Shown: positions 60,835 to 64,000 of the stretch, piece by piece
How the letters are laid out: every line of letters begins with the position of its first letter
Numbering within the stretch: position 1 is the first letter of the stretch
From: Mayfieldus sp963781495
GTDB taxonomy: Bacteria; Actinomycetota; Thermoleophilia; Solirubrobacterales; 70-9
Direction of reading: 5' to 3'
Assembly: GCA_963781495.1 (NCBI GenBank)
Contig: CAWAFX010000002.1
Coordinates: 744,001 to 808,000 of the forward strand
Length of the DNA: 64,000 nt
Program-made: the position numbers and the translations under genes
The notes under the pieces: generated by a model
What the model was told of the DNA's origin: nothing
Database searches by the model: none
What the model saw: the letters and a program-made list of their open reading frames with translations, nothing else

Positions 60835-62381
60835 GGCGAATCGCGGCCAGACCAAGGCGGGTCAGACGCACGATTGCACTTGGTGCCGTGGGGGCGGTGC
60901 TGCTGCTGGCCGGACCTCTCGCGGCCAAGAGCTCCGCCGGGACGTATGCGGCCAGCGAGTGCGCAGGGTGGAACACCAGCTCGGCGGCGCTATACGGCGA
61001 GGTCGGCCACCACATGCTCGGGACTACCCGGGACTGCGCCAGCGGAGGGGACGGTCTGCGCATAGCTCTCCCTCAGGCTTACTGGAGCGCCTACGGCAGC
61101 GAGGCCCGATTTCAACTCGATGCTCCTGCGGGCACCCACTTCACCCACATCTCCCTGAACCAGAAGGGCTACAACGCCGACGGCTGGTTCCAGAACCTGA
61201 TCGCCTGCTCGGCCGGCGGCTGCGAAGACATGTATCCGCTGTCCGGCGCCGGCTGGCAGGGGCGAGGGACGTTCGGCAACGGGAGCTTTACGACCTGGAT
61301 CTCGAGGCTCTATTGCCTCAACGGCAGTGGCTGCTACGGAAGCCCGCAGGCCGGGCTCGACGTCAGGGACGTGAGCATGGCCGTCTTCGACGACGTGCCC
61401 CCCTCGGTGACCGAAGGCGGTCAGCTGCTCAACGGAGAGATCCAGCGGGGCGCCGGACGGATCGACGTGGCGGCCAACGACGTCGGCGGTGGCCTGACTG
61501 CCGCCTGGGTCGTGGTGAACGGGGTCGAGGTCGCCCGGCAGAGCTACTCCTGCAACGGCCCAACCCTGAGTCCCTGTCCGTCGAATGGCGGCAATCTCGG
61601 CCTTGGCGTGGACACACAGAGCTCGCCGTTTCATGATGGGGAGAACAGCGTCCAGGCATGTGCGGCCGACTACGGAGCACCGCCGAACGTCACCTGCTCA
61701 GCGGAGCGAGCACTCAATGTCGACAACTCCTGCGCCGCTTCGAGAGTGCCGGGCGGTACCGGCCTGAGCGCGCTCTTCGCCCGCAACAAGAGGGACAGGG
61801 TCAACGTCAAGGCTGGGCAGGGAGCACTGTTGACCGGGCAACTCACCGACAGCTCCGGCGATCCTGTCTCAGACGCGACCCTTTGCGTGAGCGAGGGTGT
61901 GGCCGGCCGCGGGCCCGACGATCAGGGGACGGTGAAGACCAATTCGGAAGGGCGCTACCGATACGGCGTCTCACCCGGCCCGAACCGCAATCTGACCGTC
62001 GGCTACCGCTTCAATCGAAGGCAGATCGACCGTAACGCCCGCTTCTTCTCGGACGCCAGGCCGAAGCTGAGACTGTCCCCGAAGCGCAAGACCGGCAACG
62101 GAAGGGCGCTGCAGCTCTACGGGTCGATACCGGGGCCCTCGAACAACGGGAGAGTTGTGATCCTGCAGGCCGGCTATCCGCACAGCAAGAAGTGGAAGAC
62201 GTTTGCGAAGGCAAAGACCGACGGCAACGGCCAGTACGCCGCCCGCTACAAGTTCACTTCGACTTTCGTGACGACCAGGTACCGGATGCGCGCGGTCGTG
62301 CCGGAGCAGAACGGCTACCCGTACAAGGGCGGCGCCTCGCGGGTGAAGCGGATCAAGGTCCTGGGTCGAAACCCCGGTTAG
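60831..62381 (+). CDS. Large secreted protein with Ig-like/carboxypeptidase-regulatory-like C-terminal domains
   Basis: The protein has 516 residues. A signal peptide or anchor lies at ~12-36 (ALGAVGAVLLLAGPLA). The first ~180 residues form a Cys-containing beta-rich domain (SECAGWNTSSAALYG, IACSAGGCEDMY), then DVAANDVGGGLTAAWVVVNG is Ig-like, and the last ~180 residues hold two domains with LTGQLTDSSGDPVSDATLCV and TDGNGQYAARYKF, typical of CarboxypepD_reg-like folds. It is cotranslated with the membrane-bound sigma factor and could be its target or signal partner. Confidence 0.78.
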   Translation: MRRIAARPRRVRRTIALGAVGAVLLLAGPLAAKSSAGTYAASECAGWNTSSAALYGEVGHHMLGTTRDCASGGDGLRIALPQAYWSAYGSEARFQLDAPAGTHFTHISLNQKGYNADGWFQNLIACSAGGCEDMYPLSGAGWQGRGTFGNGSFTTWISRLYCLNGSGCYGSPQAGLDVRDVSMAVFDDVPPSVTEGGQLLNGEIQRGAGRIDVAANDVGGGLTAAWVVVNGVEVARQSYSCNGPTLSPCPSNGGNLGLGVDTQSSPFHDGENSVQACAADYGAPPNVTCSAERALNVDNSCAASRVPGGTGLSALFARNKRDRVNVKAGQGALLTGQLTDSSGDPVSDATLCVSEGVAGRGPDDQGTVKTNSEGRYRYGVSPGPNRNLTVGYRFNRRQIDRNARFFSDARPKLRLSPKRKTGNGRALQLYGSIPGPSNNGRVVILQAGYPHSKKWKTFAKAKTDGNGQYAARYKFTSTFVTTRYRMRAVVPEQNGYPYKGGASRVKRIKVLGRNPG

Positions 62382-62388
62382 GTCCGCC

Positions 62389-62934
62389 TCAACGAAGACA
62401 GTGGGCGAAGAGCATGCCCGGCGAAGCGCCACCGGTGTCAGTGGATATCTCTCCGACCCAGGTCGAGGCGTTGCTGCTGCTGGGGAAGGTGGATTGGATG
62501 AAGGCCTTGTGGAAGTCGCTGGTTCGGATGGAGATGCCGCCGTCTAAGAGCCGGGCATCCGCAGGACAGGCCGCAGTTGCGGTCATCGAGGTTGTCCAAT
62601 GGGAGTCTTCGATCGGATCGGAATCCGGGATCTGGGCCGGGACCTGGAAGGTCCCGGCGAGGTTGGGTCCTCGGACGACGTCGGGCTGGATCATCCGGCC
62701 GGTGATCATCCGACTTCCGAGGGCATCGTCGGTCACCGCGTGTCCGGCCAATTTGGATTTCGTAACGGCACCGGGCGCGAGGTTCTTGGCGGTCACCGCC
62801 CCCTTTGCAAAGTCGTCCCTCTTTACCCGCTTCTGTCCCGAGAGGGCGATCGCCTGGCCGCCCAGAATGACGAATAGAGCGATCAGATTGATCACCAATG
62901 GCGCGGTGGGTCTGTAGCTCTTCAGCCGCTTCAT
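62389..62934 (-). CDS. Secreted GAV-repeat protein (copy B)
   Basis: The protein has 181 residues from ATG 62932-62934. LVINLIALFVILGGQAIAL is the membrane or signal helix; KGAVTAKNLAPGAVTKSKLAGHAVTDDAL are the repeats; the C-domain has AACPADARLLDGGISI and ends GEISTDTGGASPGMLFAHCLR. It is a paralog of copy A and the intact sister of the pseudogene just upstream. It is probably exported and surface-bound; function unknown. It converges with the large secreted protein gene, 7 bases between stops. Confidence 0.78.
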   Translation of the reverse strand: MKRLKSYRPTAPLVINLIALFVILGGQAIALSGQKRVKRDDFAKGAVTAKNLAPGAVTKSKLAGHAVTDDALGSRMITGRMIQPDVVRGPNLAGTFQVPAQIPDSDPIEDSHWTTSMTATAACPADARLLDGGISIRTSDFHKAFIQSTFPSSSNASTWVGEISTDTGGASPGMLFAHCLR

Positions 62935-62947
62935 CTGGTTGACCTGG

Positions 62948-63485
62948 CTAGAGGAGGCAGACGGCATAGACCTGACCCGGCGATGCCCCCCCGTGTTAGT
63001 GGAGATCTCTGCCTTCCCAGCGATCGCCGTTCGGCGCTGAACGTTTGGACGAAGGCCCGTGGAAGGTGCTCGTGGAGTATGGAGACCCCACCCCCAGCAA
63101 AACCAGTTCGCAGGACAGACGGCCACGACAGTCGGCGAGGTCGTCCAGTTGAGATCGTGACTACTGCGTCGAGGTCTGGGATCGGCGCCGAGACTGTCGT
63201 CGTGTCACCCAGCGCGAATGCCCCGATCGAGGAAGCGGCGAGACTTCGCTTGGTCACCGCGTGATTCGCGAGCTTGGCGCTGGTGACCGCCTTCTTTCGG
63301 ATCGCTCGAGCCTTCACAGAGCCCCTTGCGAGATCACGGGCAGTAACCGCCCCTTTTGCGATGTCGCCCTTCTCGACCAAGTTGCGTCCAGGCAATGCGA
63401 CAGCGGTGGTGCTGAGAGCGATGAACAAGGTGAACAGGCTCAGAACCAGGGACGGTGAGGGCCGCGCCCAGCCGCGCTGCTTCAT
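62948..63485 (-). pseudogene. Secreted GAV-repeat protein (copy C), broken by several frameshifts
   Basis: The 5' part is intact: ATG 63483-63485 with AAGGGAG before it, the helix LSLFTLFIALSTTAVAL, and the repeats KGAVTARDLARGSVKARAI. After ~residue 108 the pieces that match copy B lie in different frames: LNWTTSPTVVAVCPAN, then GGGVSILHEHLPRAFVQTF, then EISTNTGG, then ASPGQVYAVCLL followed by TAG at 62948-62950. At least four single-base shifts are needed, one of them in a run of seven G that should be eight. The surviving frame runs on to 62931. I call it a pseudogene; sequencing error in G runs could explain part. Confidence 0.75.
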
Positions 63486-63659
63486 TTGGTCTCCCTTCAG
63501 GTCGAGATTCGACTCCCCGACGAATCTAACCCGCCCGCACCCGCGTCGTTGCTAAGTCGTCCGACGACCTGGACTCATTTGCTGTCTCCCCCCTCGCCAG
63601 TCCGCGGCCTATGCTTGGCGCCAGGCGCGGAATGATCATCTGCTGAGCCAAGGAGGCGC

Positions 63660-64000
63660 GTGGGCAAGGTCATCGCGATCGAGCATCTGACCCTCGATGG
63701 GGTGATGCAAGGTCCGGGGCATCCCGAGGAGGATCCCCGTGACGGTTTCCGGCATGGCGGCTGGGGGGAACGCGGCCAAGACCCGGCGATGCAGGAAGCG
63801 ATGGCGGCACACATGTCGAGCGGCTGGGCCCTGCTGGCCGGCCGAGTCACCTATGAGCGCTTCGCGGACTACTGGCCCACGCAGGAACCGAACCCGTTCA
63901 CCGAGTCGCTCAACAAGGTGCAGAAGTACGTCGCTTCGACAACCCTGACCGAGCCGCTGCCCTGGCAGAACTCGAGCCTGCTCGAGGGCGACGTCACCGA
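63660..64000 (+). CDS. Dihydrofolate reductase-like/RibD C-terminal domain protein (3' end outside window)
   Basis: The first ~113 residues are present from GTG 63660, with AAGGAGG before it. GKVIAIEHLTLDGVMQGPG is the usual start of the RibD_C/DHFR-like family in actinobacteria, and WALLAGRVTYERFADYWPTQ with KYVASTTLTEPLPWQNSSL are the NADPH-binding parts. These are NADPH-dependent reductases of unknown substrate. The gene runs past position 64000. Confidence 0.88.
   Translation, partial: MGKVIAIEHLTLDGVMQGPGHPEEDPRDGFRHGGWGERGQDPAMQEAMAAHMSSGWALLAGRVTYERFADYWPTQEPNPFTESLNKVQKYVASTTLTEPLPWQNSSLLEGDVT

Noticed and set aside
63556..63568. Short palindrome GTCGTC-C-GACGAC before the RibD-like gene
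   Set aside because: The arms are only six bases and a match of this size is expected by chance in high-GC DNA; no regulator gene is adjacent.
1..64000. CRISPR arrays, tRNA or rRNA genes, prophage or insertion sequences
   Set aside because: No direct-repeat arrays, no cloverleaf-like or rRNA sequence noticed, and no transposase, integrase or phage protein among the frames.

Overview
The window is high-GC chromosomal DNA, densely packed with start/stop overlaps (ATGA, GTGA, TGATG). Gene content and protein style point to an actinobacterium, most likely class Thermoleophilia (Solirubrobacterales or a relative). The best hints are three secreted proteins with GAVT/GSV-type repeats behind one N-terminal hydrophobic segment, the number of GTG/TTG starts, and an actinobacterial-type APS reductase with an iron-sulfur cysteine signature. 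This placement is inferred; no rRNA, tRNA, CRISPR array, phage gene or insertion sequence was seen. No stretch above 300 bases lacks a gene; the longest gaps (42881-43080, 57436-57678, 59269-59520) show no feature I can support.

Region by region. 1-3.7 kb: end of a PLP aminotransferase, succinyl-CoA synthetase (sucC-sucD), a HAD hydrolase and an acetyltransferase. 3.7-13.1 kb: a cell-surface block with two secreted CCPSR-type sulfatases flanked by two paralogous five-helix membrane proteins of the alkaline phosphatase/sulfatase superfamily. The second of these follows a kinase-like/methyltransferase fusion and a tiny membrane protein. 13.2-18.5 kb: biotin-dependent carboxylase alpha subunit, PHP phosphoesterase, MFS exporter with divergent TetR regulator, VOC protein. 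18.5-23.6 kb: sulfate activation and reduction (cysC, sat, cysH, sulfite reductase, rhodanese) and dodecin.

23.6-42.9 kb: two long minus-strand envelope-glycan operons. One has a glycosyltransferase, two epimerases, a methyltransferase and a small carboxylase-epsilon-like protein. The other has nine genes: two polytopic proteins, split transketolase, two GT2 enzymes, a TIGR03032 protein, a sulfotransferase and an epimerase. Between them lie an ornithine-cyclodeaminase-like enzyme, a GT-C-like membrane protein, the acyl-CoA carboxylase beta subunit and two methyltransferases. 43-46.4 kb: secreted I36-like protein, methylmalonyl-CoA mutase large subunit, methyltransferase, SRPBCC protein. 46.4-51.9 kb: a plus-strand glycosyltransferase operon (WsaF-like, GT2-like, GT4, WecG/TagA) whose first gene carries a frameshift.

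51.9-59.3 kb: DUF2510/excalibur-like protein, NTF2-like protein, P-domain secreted protein, a lower-GC patch with a HEAT-repeat gene, the polyprenyl-phosphate sugar transferase and UDP-glucuronate decarboxylase. 59.5-64 kb: a sigma factor fused to its own zinc anti-sigma-like and membrane segments, coupled to a secreted protein; two tandem repeat-type secreted proteins, one of them a pseudogene; and the start of a RibD/DHFR-like reductase.

Taken together, the window looks like a surface-polysaccharide locus with attached sulfur metabolism. Sat and CysC can make PAPS, the sulfotransferase can use it, and the secreted sulfatases can remove sulfate. The reductase looks like an APS reductase, so PAPS would be free for sulfation. 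WecG, the sugar transferase and the UDP-glucuronate decarboxylase suggest polyprenol-linked glycan assembly.
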